Assembly (NCBI GenBank): GCA_045118075.1 | Contig: JBGUOI010000202.1 | Location: 1 to 64,000, forward strand | From: Merdiplasma sp045118075 | GTDB taxonomy: Bacteria > Bacillota > Clostridia > Lachnospirales > Lachnospiraceae | DNA: 64,000 nt | Reading direction: 5' to 3' | In this document: piece after piece, positions 54,389-62,400 of the stretch | Position numbering within the stretch: the stretch's first letter is position 1 | How the letters are laid out: each line of letters starts with the position of its first letter | Notes under the pieces: generated by a model | What the model was told of the DNA's origin: nothing | Seen by the model: the letters and a program-made list of their open reading frames with translations, nothing else | The model's database searches: none | Position numbers and translations under genes: made by a program

Positions 54389-54565
54389 AAAATCACCCGC
54401 TGTGCAGAAAGTAAAAAACGGTAGGGTTGCGGCTTGAGTTTGCAAGTTCTTTGCCCGTCCGGAGCGGGACAACGCTTCTATCGTCCCCGTAGGACGGGCA
54501 GATAAGAACGCTGCAAACGAAACAAAGCAAGCCGTGTTTTTTACTTCTGTACAGCGGGTGATATT
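54389..54565. repeat. 177-nt long imperfect hairpin (hairpin 2)
   Basis: The outer arms ATCACCCGCTGTGCAGAA and TTCTGTACAGCGGGTGAT pair with one mismatch. Inner blocks include GTAAAAAAC/GTTTTTTAC, CGGCTTG/CAAGCCG and GCCCGTCC/GGACGGGC, and the apical part is GGGAC...GTCCC around a 12-base loop. One arm has about 15 extra bases. The element begins 3 nt past the stop codon of the GntR gene. It is different in sequence from hairpin 1. Confidence 0.85.
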
Positions 54566-54568
54566 TAA

Positions 54569-55258
54569 TTATTTAAAAAGCTGTCCGGTGTCCTCCACCG
54601 ATGACGCACTCGTCCGGATATGCTCCAATGCCACCATACAGCATATCCGCAGGTGCTTCTCGAGCAGGTCGGCCGCCACCGACGGCGGCTCCTGGCGGAT
54701 CAGGCTGTTGAGGATCTGGATGTGCTCCTCGTTGGCGTCGTGCACCAGGTTGTTGTCCTGCTTGCTTGCGATGGTGATGCGCAGGTTGTCGTTGAGGGCG
54801 CGGTTCATCATCTCTATGATGTATTTGTTTCCGCACTGGTCCACGAAATAGTGGTGCATCTCCATGTCGATGTAATAGTGGGACAGGTAGTCGAGATGCC
54901 CGGAATTCATGTATTTGTGCTTTAAGTCGATGAGCCTGGCCACGTCGAGCCTGGGCGCCGCCATCTTCAGCGCCAGCGGTTCGAGGGCGATCCTGCACTG
55001 GAAGACCTGGAGCGCATCGTCGATGGTCACATCGTTGACATAGATGCCCTTTTTGGGCACTACCCTGAGATATCCCTGGGATTCAAGCCGGTTTACCGCT
55101 TCGCGGATGGGGGTCCGGCTCACGTTGTATTCTTCTGCAAGCTGCACCTCGTTCAGCTGCGATCCCGGCTCATACTCACATGAGATAAGCTTGTCAAGCA
55201 TCTGCAGATAGACGGAGGACCGAAGTCCCGTGGCAAGTCTGTCGGATTGTCTGTCCAT
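54569..55258 (-). CDS. GntR family regulator, FadR/FCD type
   Basis: About 229 residues. The N-terminal winged helix-turn-helix has the GntR hallmarks (GSQLNEVQLAEEYNVSRTPI, then EAVNRLESQGYL). The C-terminal FCD domain has the expected acidic/histidine metal-site residues (DMEMHHYFVDQ, and HIQILNSLI). Three consecutive ATG codons lie at 55264, 55261 and 55258; GGAGG is best spaced for the last two. FCD regulators usually repress sugar-acid and related catabolic genes and release DNA on binding a small carboxylate. It has its own candidate promoter and an operator-like palindrome upstream, but also follows the catabolic operon at 95 nt and may be part of it. Confidence 0.92.
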   Translation of the reverse strand: MDRQSDRLATGLRSSVYLQMLDKLISCEYEPGSQLNEVQLAEEYNVSRTPIREAVNRLESQGYLRVVPKKGIYVNDVTIDDALQVFQCRIALEPLALKMAAPRLDVARLIDLKHKYMNSGHLDYLSHYYIDMEMHHYFVDQCGNKYIIEMMNRALNDNLRITIASKQDNNLVHDANEEHIQILNSLIRQEPPSVAADLLEKHLRICCMVALEHIRTSASSVEDTGQLFK

Positions 55259-55299
55259 CATCATGGCCTCCCTTGTATGAGCGGTTTTCTGTTAATCCC

Positions 55300-55355
55300 A
55301 GTATAGTGTATCAGGGGCACCTGCGCAAGAAGATTCGGCCTGTTGTATGCAACAG
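55300..55355 (-). promoter_or_regulatory. Promoter and operator-like site of the GntR gene
   Basis: TATACT (55300-55305) lies 17 bp from TTGCGC (55323-55328) on the minus strand. CTGTTG-TATG-CAACAG (55340-55355) with core TTGTATGCAA lies just upstream of the -35 element. It matches the palindromes in front of the tct operon, which suggests autoregulation. Confidence 0.55.
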
Positions 55356-55359
55356 CCGG

Positions 55360-55839
55360 TCAATGGACCTGCTCGTCGAATTTGACCAGTTCGTCGTATT
55401 CCTTGCCGACGATGGCCGCCATCTCGGGATCCATATCCTCCATGTGGTTCATCTCCAGCCAGGCGTCGGTCATGACGCGGCCCATCTCGTGGCCGATCAG
55501 GAAGCCGCCCATGCAAAGGACGTTGGTGTTGTTGACCTGTTTGGCGCGGCGTGCCTGGTATACACTCTCGACCAGCGCGGCGTACACGCCTTTATGTTTG
55601 TTGCAGATGATGCTGACGCCCATGCCGGTCCCGCACAGGGCGATGCCTCTGTCGAACCCGCCGCTCTGGATGCCCTCGGAGACGCGGCAGGCCGCATCCT
55701 GGTAAAGCATCGGTGCATCCGGATTGACGTCCGTAACATCGTAGCCCTGTTTTCTCAAATGATCCCTGATGGCATTTTTAAGGTCAAAGCCGTAGCGGTC
55801 AGCCGCCATGATGATCTTTTTGACATTCTCGTTTCGCAT
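55360..55839 (-). CDS. RpiB/LacA/LacB family sugar-phosphate isomerase
   Basis: 159 residues, the normal family size. It has IIMAADRYGFDLKNAI at the phosphate-binding N-terminus, and LCGTGMGVSIICNKHKG with Cys69 at the position of the RpiB catalytic cysteine. These enzymes interconvert aldose and ketose phosphates: ribose-5-P/ribulose-5-P, galactose-6-P/tagatose-6-P or, in tetritol pathways, D-erythrulose-4-P/D-erythrose-4-P. Next to a DhaK-type kinase, the last role is attractive, but this is inference. AGGAGAGG lies before the ATG. Confidence 0.9.
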   Translation of the reverse strand: MRNENVKKIIMAADRYGFDLKNAIRDHLRKQGYDVTDVNPDAPMLYQDAACRVSEGIQSGGFDRGIALCGTGMGVSIICNKHKGVYAALVESVYQARRAKQVNNTNVLCMGGFLIGHEMGRVMTDAWLEMNHMEDMDPEMAAIVGKEYDELVKFDEQVH

Positions 55840-55860
55840 GAACTGTTACCTCTCCTTCTT

Positions 55861-56859
55861 TTATTTTCTCAGGTCAGCAAAGACCATGTCCAGGATGGCT
55901 GCGTTTCGAAGCGTCTCCTCCCGGCTCACCAGCGGCTCTTCCTGCCCGGTGATCACCCGGCCGAACTGCTCGATCTCGAGCATATAGTTCTGCGGACACA
56001 TCACGCTGTAGACTGTCTCCACTTCGTCGAGCACTTCCACGTTGTCGGTATGGCCTCCGGTCTTTACGCTGAACCTGGCTTCGTTGCGGCAGTTGAAGTT
56101 GCAGGGAACTTCAATGCGTCCCTTCTCTCCTACCACGCAGTAATATCCTCTTGCATAAGAATCCAGGGATGCGTAGGCAGTGGCCAGCGTTCCGTCCGCA
56201 TATTCGAGGGCGAAGACCGCCGCGGTATCGACACCGCGCTCCGGATCCATCTTGGCAAGAGCTTTTGCCTTAACGGGTTCGGCCCCGATCAGGTAGCTGA
56301 TGACGCTGATGTCATAGCAGGCCATGTCGTAGAGGGCCCCGCCGCCGAGGTTTTGCTGCATGCGGATATTTCCCATGTCTTCGAGCAGGTCGGTGAGGTG
56401 GGCTTCCAGGTATTTGATCTTTCCGATCGTTCCGGCATCGAGGATCTCCTTCACCTTCTGTACGAGCGGCGCCTGCCTGTAGGCGAATGCTTCCATCAGG
56501 TAAACGCCTTTTTCGCGGCAGTAGTCGAACATCTCGGCAGCTTCTTTGGCGTCGAGCGCCATCGGTTTTTCGCAGAGGATGTGTTTGCCGGCATCGGCCG
56601 CCTTCTTCACCCACTCGCAGTGCATGGAGTTGGGAAGCGGAATATAGACTGCCTGCACCATCTCATCGGCAAGCAGCTGCTCGTAGCTGCCGTAGGCTTT
56701 TTCGGCCCCGAAGGCTTCTTTAAATGCCTGCGCCTTTTCCGTGCCGCGGCTGGCCACTGCATAGAGCTGCGCGTTGGAAGAGGCCAGGAGGCCCGGTATC
56801 GTTCTTACTTTCGCTATGGCCGCGCATCCGAGCACGCCCCATCTGATCTTTTCTGACAT
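55861..56859 (-). CDS. Gfo/Idh/MocA family oxidoreductase
   Basis: 332 residues. The N-terminal Rossmann domain starts IRWGVLGCAAIAKV, and the family EKP motif is in GKHILCEKPMALDAKEA (about 94-110), where the lysine is catalytic. The C-terminal alpha/beta domain binds the sugar. Members oxidise or reduce hydroxyl or keto groups of sugars, inositols and sugar acids with NAD(P). It lies between the kinase and the isomerase genes with gaps of about 20 nt, so it likely feeds the substrate of the kinase, for example by converting a polyol to a ketose. Confidence 0.93.
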   Translation of the reverse strand: MSEKIRWGVLGCAAIAKVRTIPGLLASSNAQLYAVASRGTEKAQAFKEAFGAEKAYGSYEQLLADEMVQAVYIPLPNSMHCEWVKKAADAGKHILCEKPMALDAKEAAEMFDYCREKGVYLMEAFAYRQAPLVQKVKEILDAGTIGKIKYLEAHLTDLLEDMGNIRMQQNLGGGALYDMACYDISVISYLIGAEPVKAKALAKMDPERGVDTAAVFALEYADGTLATAYASLDSYARGYYCVVGEKGRIEVPCNFNCRNEARFSVKTGGHTDNVEVLDEVETVYSVMCPQNYMLEIEQFGRVITGQEEPLVSREETLRNAAILDMVFADLRK

Positions 56860-56878
56860 AGTATTACTCCTGTAAAGC

Positions 56879-58639
56879 TTAAAACGTCTGCATCTTGTCT
56901 TCCACGAATTCTCTCATTCCCTGGAAGATCAGGTAGACACTGGTCGCACCGGCATCCTGGTGGCCGATCGCGCGCTCCATCAGGGATTTCGCGCGGCCGA
57001 ATTTCGCCACATACTTCTTGGTGTTCTCCATTCCCTGGCGCGCGCCTTCCTCGGCCGCTTTCAGGATGGTGAGCAGGTCTTCGCCGCGGTGCGCTTCCAT
57101 CGCCTCAAGGGCAGGTACGAGCGCATCGACCATGGTCTTGTCGCCGACCTGGGCTTTGCCGCGCTCCTGGATGGCCGCAAGGCTCTTCTTCTCCATATCG
57201 ATCAGGTGATCGCCGGTGATGACCTTTTCGGAGTCCATTCCCTTTGCGCCTGCCAGATAGAGGCTGCCGAAGATCACGCCCGATGCGCCGCCCATGGACA
57301 TGAGCATGGCTTTGCCGGCTTCTTCGAACATCTGGTATACATCGCTCTCATCGGCCATCTTGAGCAGTTTTTTCTTTGCTTTCTGCATGCCGCCGGCCAT
57401 GCCGATGCCGTGGTCGCCGTCGCCGATGGCGCTGTCCACTTCGGTCAGGTAGGGCTTGTTGGCGATGATCTTGTCGGCGATGTAGAGCAGCATGTTGCGG
57501 GTATCTTCCGCGCTGAGCTCATCGAGGACGCCCTCTTTGCTCCTGGTGATCACAGCTGCCTCAACATCGTTCTCGTCGAACTCGGGCTCTTCTTCCTCCT
57601 CGGTATCCTCCGCGGAAGCCGTCTCGACTCCGACGCTTCCCTTTGCATAGTAGGGTGAATAGCACGGAGCATCCAGGTATTTCTTCAGCTCGTCATCAAG
57701 ACGAAGGATCGTGATCGAGAAGCCGCCCATCTCCATGCAGGTGCAGTAGGCTTTAACTTCGGCATCGTAGACTTTCAGGCCGTCTTTGTGAAGAAGCTTC
57801 GCCAGCTCATAGTAGACAAGGTTCAGCTCGAGAAGCGGTGTGGAGCCGAGGCCGTTGATCATGACCGCGATCTCCTCGCCTTCCTTAAGCTCCATCTCTT
57901 TCTGGAGCTCGCTGTACATTCTCGCGACGATCTCATTGCACGGAGCCATCTTGGTGCGCTCGATGCCGGGTTCGCCGTGCAGGCCCATGCCGTACTCAAG
58001 CTCATCATCGGCCAGCTCAAAGGTAGGCTTGTCATTGCCGGGAAGGGTTCCGGGAGCTGTCGCCACACCGATGGAACGGATATTGTCGCGCGCCTTTTCG
58101 GCGATCCTCACGACTTCGTCAAACTCAAGGCCTGCGTCGCAGGCGGCGCCTGCGCACTTGATCACATACACGTCGCCGGCGATGCCGCGCCTGTCGGTGA
58201 TCCTCTCTTTCGGAGCGGAGACGCAGTCATCCCATACTCTCACATGGGCGGTCTTCATGCCGTCCGCCTGGCAGATCTCCTCAGCCATATCGAAGTTCAG
58301 ATTGTCGCCCGCATAGCAGCCGTAGATGAACAGGACGCCCTTGCCCTGGTCAACAGACTTGGCAGCCTCGGCGATCAGTTCGGGATTGGGGGATGCGCAG
58401 ATGTTGCCGCACGCTACCGCATCCGCCAGGCCGGCTCCGCAAAAGCCCGAGAAAAGGGGTTCATGGCCGCTGCCGCCGCCGATCACGAGGGCTACTTTGT
58501 CCTTGCGGGACTGGCGGTATTTGATGGCGTTGTACTCGCCGACTTTTTTATAATATTTCCGATACGCCGAAAGGAAGCCCGAGAGCATCTCTTCAACAAC
58601 ATTTGACGTATCTGCGTTCAGAATCTTTTTTACGGACAT
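56879..58639 (-). CDS. DhaK-DhaL fused dihydroxyacetone/ketotetrose-type kinase
   Basis: 586 residues. The DhaK domain (about 1-335) has VIGGGSGHEPLFSG (His59, substrate contact) and GLHGEPGIERTK, where His221 is the residue that binds the keto substrate covalently. An acidic linker (about 347-361) leads to a DhaL ATP domain (about 385-586) with EVDSAIGDGDHGIGMAGG, whose aspartates hold the Mg-ATP. This is the ATP-dependent single-chain type, not the PTS-dependent one. Besides dihydroxyacetone, relatives phosphorylate D- or L-erythrulose. The operon with an RpiB-type isomerase, a sugar importer and an oxidoreductase favours such a longer ketose. AGGAGG lies before the ATG. Confidence 0.93.
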   Translation of the reverse strand: MSVKKILNADTSNVVEEMLSGFLSAYRKYYKKVGEYNAIKYRQSRKDKVALVIGGGSGHEPLFSGFCGAGLADAVACGNICASPNPELIAEAAKSVDQGKGVLFIYGCYAGDNLNFDMAEEICQADGMKTAHVRVWDDCVSAPKERITDRRGIAGDVYVIKCAGAACDAGLEFDEVVRIAEKARDNIRSIGVATAPGTLPGNDKPTFELADDELEYGMGLHGEPGIERTKMAPCNEIVARMYSELQKEMELKEGEEIAVMINGLGSTPLLELNLVYYELAKLLHKDGLKVYDAEVKAYCTCMEMGGFSITILRLDDELKKYLDAPCYSPYYAKGSVGVETASAEDTEEEEEPEFDENDVEAAVITRSKEGVLDELSAEDTRNMLLYIADKIIANKPYLTEVDSAIGDGDHGIGMAGGMQKAKKKLLKMADESDVYQMFEEAGKAMLMSMGGASGVIFGSLYLAGAKGMDSEKVITGDHLIDMEKKSLAAIQERGKAQVGDKTMVDALVPALEAMEAHRGEDLLTILKAAEEGARQGMENTKKYVAKFGRAKSLMERAIGHQDAGATSVYLIFQGMREFVEDKMQTF

Positions 58640-58668
58640 GGTTTAATTCCTCCTTTACTGCTTGATGA

Positions 58669-59664
58669 TCAGCCGACCTTGATCTTCCTGGCCCTGCGTT
58701 CGGCAAGGATCGCAGAGATGGAACTGAAGGAGATGGCGATGACGACGACAAATCCGCTGACGGCGGACTGCCAGTAAACATTGACGCCCAGAAGCACGAT
58801 CATGTTCTGGATGATGCTGATGATGGCCGCACCGATCAGGGCGCCGGCCGGATTTCCGATGCCGCCCGTTAAGGCGATGCCGCCGATAACGGAGGAAGCG
58901 ATGGAGTTCATGGGCCAGTTCTCACCGATGGCTGACTGCGAGGATCCGAGCCTTGCCACGTACAGGATGCCGGCCAGGGCGGAGATCAGACCTACCACCG
59001 AATAGAGCATCACACGGATCTTGTCCACGTTGATGCCGAGGATCTTCGCCGCCTCACGGCTGTTGCCGATGGCGTAGATATAGCGGCCGGTCTTTGTCTT
59101 CTTGACCAGGAACAGGACGACGATCAAAACGCCGATGCAGAAGATGAACGGCATCGGGATGGGACCGAGGTTGCCTTTGCCCAGGAAGTAGATCTCTTCC
59201 GGGATACCCGTGATGGCTTTACCTTTGGTCAGTACCAGGTTGATGCCGCCGTACACGCCCTGCATACCGATGGTCGCGACCATGGAGTTCAGGCGCAGCT
59301 TCGTGATGATCAGGCCGTTGATCGCGCCGAAGATCAGTCCGCAGATCAGAGCGATGGCCAGGGCTACCCACGGATTGATGTGATAATACACCATCATCAT
59401 ACCGGAAAGGATGCCGCACAGGGAGGCGATCTTACCGACGGAAAGATCGAGCTCGCCGATCAGCAGCAGCAGGGACTGGGCAATACCGATCATGCCGACG
59501 AAAGCCAGGTCGCGGATGACTGACTGCAGGTTGTACATATCCAGGAAATACGGCGAGGAAATACAGGCGATGATGATCATGATCACCAGGACAGCGCCGA
59601 TCGCCGTCATGTTGCTCTTTTTAAGCGCCGCTATAATAGGATTGGTTTTTTTATTCTCGTTCAT
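58669..59664 (-). CDS. CUT2 sugar ABC transporter permease (RbsC family)
   Basis: 331 residues with about 8-10 hydrophobic segments. Family landmarks are GELDLSVGKIASLCGIL and the AINGLIITKLRLNSMVATIG segment, followed by SSQSAIGENWPMNSIASSVIGG near the end. It forms a homodimeric channel with the RbsA-type ATPase encoded 30 nt upstream. The substrate class is monosaccharides, polyols or similar small molecules (ribose, erythritol, autoinducer-2 and others). AGAGGTG precedes the ATG. Confidence 0.94.
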   Translation of the reverse strand: MNENKKTNPIIAALKKSNMTAIGAVLVIMIIIACISSPYFLDMYNLQSVIRDLAFVGMIGIAQSLLLLIGELDLSVGKIASLCGILSGMMMVYYHINPWVALAIALICGLIFGAINGLIITKLRLNSMVATIGMQGVYGGINLVLTKGKAITGIPEEIYFLGKGNLGPIPMPFIFCIGVLIVVLFLVKKTKTGRYIYAIGNSREAAKILGINVDKIRVMLYSVVGLISALAGILYVARLGSSQSAIGENWPMNSIASSVIGGIALTGGIGNPAGALIGAAIISIIQNMIVLLGVNVYWQSAVSGFVVVIAISFSSISAILAERRARKIKVG

Positions 59665-59694
59665 AACAAAGCACCTCTCTTCACGTATGGATTA

Positions 59695-61173
59695 TTAAGC
59701 GACACCGATGATCGCGCTCAGGATGTCTTCCTTGTCGGCCGTAGCCGGGAATTCGGCCACCTTCCGGCCGTCGTAGAGAGCGATGATGCGGTTGGCGCAC
59801 TTGCGGATCTCATCCATCTCGGAAGAGATCAGAATGATGCCGATACCTTTTTCCTCTGCCAGTTCTTTCATCAGGCGGTAGATCTCCGCCTTTGTCCCTA
59901 CGTCAATACCCTTTGTGGGCTCGTCGAAGACAAGGACTTTGGGATTGCAGCACATGGCTCTTCCGATGATCACCTTCTGCTGGTTGCCGCCGGAAAGGAA
60001 CTGGATCTCTTTTTCGGCGTCCGGCGTCTTGATATCATAGGTGTTGATCACGCTTTGAGCCAGTTCCTCTTCTTTTTTCCTGGAGATTCCGGTGGGGGTC
60101 TTCAAATCGTCGAGGACCGCCATGGATATGTTCTCCCTGATCGAGAGCACCGGCAGGATGCCTTGTTTTTTACGCTCCTCCGGCAGGTAGATATAACCAT
60201 GCTGCACGGAGAAGGTGGGATCTCCCAGTTTCCAGTTTTCGCCGTCGATCCGTACCGATCCCTTGTAAACCGGCAGGTATCCGAAGATCGCCTGCATCAG
60301 TTCGCTGCGGCCGGCGCCGACAAGTCCCGAAAAGCCCAGGATCTCGCCTCTTTTGAGGTTGAAGCTGACGTCTGTAAACATCTCGCCTGTCAGGCCTTCG
60401 ACTTCCATCAGCACTTCGTCGGAGACTTTCTCGGAACAGAACACCTGGTTCTGATCCACTTCACGGCCGGTCATCTGGCGGATGACCCACGGAATGTCGA
60501 TCCCTTCCAGTTCGTGGTAGGCGACTTTCTTTCCGTTTCTGAAGACCGTGATCACGTCACCCAGGGCAAAGATCTCTTCCAGTTTGTGGGAGATAAAGAT
60601 GACTGCTTTGTTCTGCGCTTTGATCTGCCTGACGATGTCAAACAGGATCTGTGTATCTTTCGTTGTTAAAGAGGTGGTCGGCTCGTCCAGCATCAGCACC
60701 TCATAATCTTCATGCACGGTAGCTCTGGCGATCTGCAGCAGCTGCTGTGAGGATATCGAGATATCCTTGACCAGATCGTCGGGCTTGACAGGGATCTGGA
60801 ATTTCTCAAGCAGCGGACGGGCTGCCTCCTCCAGAGCCTTCTGGTTGACCAATCCTTTGAATCCTGATTTTTCGTAAGGAATAAACAGATTCTCGGCTAC
60901 CGACATGTAGCCGAACAGGTCGATCTCCTGCGGCACATAGGCCACTTTATCAAAAAGTTCTTTATTCTTCAGGGCATCCTGGCCATCGATCATGACCGAG
61001 CCCTCTTCCGGCGAATACACACCGGTCAGACACTTGATCAGCGTACTTTTTCCGGCACCATTTTCCCCGATGATGCAGTGGATCTGTCCCGGCTCAAAGG
61101 AAACATCTACGGAATCCAACGCAACAACGCCGGGGAATACCTTCGTGATCCCGGTTGCCTCCAATACTTTCAT
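59695..61173 (-). CDS. CUT2 sugar ABC transporter ATPase (RbsA/MglA family)
   Basis: About 492 residues, two ABC domains in tandem. ATG 61173 has the better spacing from AGGAG; ATG 61179 is too close to it. The first domain has Walker A GENGAGKST and Walker B LMLDEPTTS, with the signature region SISSQQLLQIARA. The second has the degenerate P-loop GLVGAGRSELM usual in this family, a good LSGGNQQKVIIGRAM signature and VLVFDEPTKGIDVG. It drives uptake through the RbsC-type permease. It is separated from the binding-protein gene by a gap with a strong hairpin. Confidence 0.94.
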   Translation of the reverse strand: MKVLEATGITKVFPGVVALDSVDVSFEPGQIHCIIGENGAGKSTLIKCLTGVYSPEEGSVMIDGQDALKNKELFDKVAYVPQEIDLFGYMSVAENLFIPYEKSGFKGLVNQKALEEAARPLLEKFQIPVKPDDLVKDISISSQQLLQIARATVHEDYEVLMLDEPTTSLTTKDTQILFDIVRQIKAQNKAVIFISHKLEEIFALGDVITVFRNGKKVAYHELEGIDIPWVIRQMTGREVDQNQVFCSEKVSDEVLMEVEGLTGEMFTDVSFNLKRGEILGFSGLVGAGRSELMQAIFGYLPVYKGSVRIDGENWKLGDPTFSVQHGYIYLPEERKKQGILPVLSIRENISMAVLDDLKTPTGISRKKEEELAQSVINTYDIKTPDAEKEIQFLSGGNQQKVIIGRAMCCNPKVLVFDEPTKGIDVGTKAEIYRLMKELAEEKGIGIILISSEMDEIRKCANRIIALYDGRKVAEFPATADKEDILSAIIGVA

Positions 61174-61223
61174 GAGCATTACTCCTGTCCTGATTTTGAT
61201 ACGACATTAATTGTCATAAACGG

Positions 61224-61272
61224 AAAATCCGGAGACGCATGACCCGAATTCTTCGGTCACGCGCCCCCGGAT
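61224..61272 (-). terminator. Hairpin with U-run between CUT2 binding-protein and ATPase genes
   Basis: The outer stem ATCCGG/CCGGAT (61267-61272 with 61227-61232) continues inward through GCG-TGACC and GGTCATGCG-type pairing around AAGAATT. TTTT follows on the minus strand (61224-61227, partly shared with the stem). It lies about 50 nt past the binding-protein stop and should act as a partial terminator. Confidence 0.72.
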
Positions 61273-61324
61273 CCTCAAATCACTTTATGGTTGGTCTTTT
61301 GTGATATCCAGGTATTGATCTGAA

Positions 61325-62272
61325 TTATTCGCTGACCAGAGCGATCCACTCGTCGATGTTGGTCTCGTCGATGTAAGCGATACCGGTATCAACTTTAGCC
61401 GGGATCTCAACGCCCAGAGAAGCCTGCCACATCATCAGAACAGCCATGGAACCCTGCATCTGCGGGATGGTGGAAGAAGTAGCCGTGATGGTGCCGCTCT
61501 TTACATACTCAAGGATCTCGATCAGGTTGTCCATGGAGACGAATTTGACCTGTCCTGCCTTGCCGGCTTCTTCGATGGCTGCTGCCACACCGGAACCGCA
61601 AGCGTCGCAGTTCAGATATCCGGCCAGATCCGGATTAGCTGCCAGAACAGCTGCTGCCTGCTGCTGAGCTGTCTCGATGTTGTCGTTGTCGATACCGCCT
61701 TCGATGACCTCGATGTCCGGATAAGCTTCCAGAGCTTTCAGATGAGCTTCATATCTCTCGGCATGGTTCGGAGCGGACGGGAAGCCCTGCATAACGGCAA
61801 CTTTGCCTTTTCCGCCAAGGATCTCGGCAAGTTTGTCAGCGGCCAGCTTAGCCTGCTCGGAGAAGTCATTTCCTACGCTGGTCAGGCCTGAGCCTTCGGG
61901 GCTGGGAGCATCGAACAGGATTACGGGAATGCCCTGTGCCTGGATCTCTTCGATAACAGCCTTGCTGCCTTCATAGTCAACGGGGTCAAGAGCGATGCCG
62001 TCGGGATGAGTGGCTGCTGCCTGCTCCAGTGTGGAGTTCTGCTCAACAACGTCTGCGGTCTGCGGTGCACGATAGTCGATCTTTACATCAACACCGAGCT
62101 GCTCGGAAAGAACCTCAGCCTGCTTAACAGCACCTTTGTTTACCTCATCGAACCATGCATGCACGCATTTGGGAACGATAACGAAGGTCATGTCTTCCGC
62201 AGCCTGTGCGCTGACAGCGCCGCCGATCATCGTTGCAGCAACTACAGCGATAGCCAACAGTCTTTTCTTCAT
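61325..62272 (-). CDS. CUT2 periplasmic-type sugar-binding protein (RbsB family)
   Basis: 315 residues from ATG 62272, with AAGGAGG 8 nt upstream. A longer frame to 62323 would put 17 polar residues before the signal peptide. Signal peptide MKKRLLAIAVVAATMIGG with cleavage near AQAA; no lipobox. The mature chain begins MTFVIVPKCVHAWFDEVNKGA, then IALDPVDYEGSKAVIEE, VILFDAPSPEG and VAVMQGFPSAPNHAERY, the pattern of type I (ribose/autoinducer-2/rhamnose) binding proteins. It is the first gene of the uptake operon and has a strong promoter. Confidence 0.93.
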   Translation of the reverse strand: MKKRLLAIAVVAATMIGGAVSAQAAEDMTFVIVPKCVHAWFDEVNKGAVKQAEVLSEQLGVDVKIDYRAPQTADVVEQNSTLEQAAATHPDGIALDPVDYEGSKAVIEEIQAQGIPVILFDAPSPEGSGLTSVGNDFSEQAKLAADKLAEILGGKGKVAVMQGFPSAPNHAERYEAHLKALEAYPDIEVIEGGIDNDNIETAQQQAAAVLAANPDLAGYLNCDACGSGVAAAIEEAGKAGQVKFVSMDNLIEILEYVKSGTITATSSTIPQMQGSMAVLMMWQASLGVEIPAKVDTGIAYIDETNIDEWIALVSE

Positions 62273-62339
62273 AGTAACATCCTCCTTTTTTTGTATGACG
62301 GGACCGGCCGCACCGGTCCGCACCCATAATGGTAATTAA

Positions 62340-62368
62340 ATTATAAGGTGCCTGCACGCCGGTTCCAA
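62340..62368 (-). promoter_or_regulatory. Promoter of the CUT2/kinase operon
   Basis: On the minus strand a perfect TATAAT (62340-62345) lies exactly 17 bp from TTGGAA (62363-62368). The start would be near 62333, with a leader of about 60 nt containing the hairpin GGACCGG-CCGCA-CCGGTCC (62301-62319). The direct repeat AAGGTG occurs at 62345-62350 and 62367-62372 (22 bp, two helix turns), a possible response-regulator site. Confidence 0.68.
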
Positions 62369-62400
62369 GGTGAGCCAATTAAGAAAAAGGGGGAGAATCT

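Noticed and set aside
55273..56856. 527-codon open frame on the plus strand
   Set aside because: It is antisense to the isomerase and oxidoreductase genes, has low-complexity composition and no recognisable motif.
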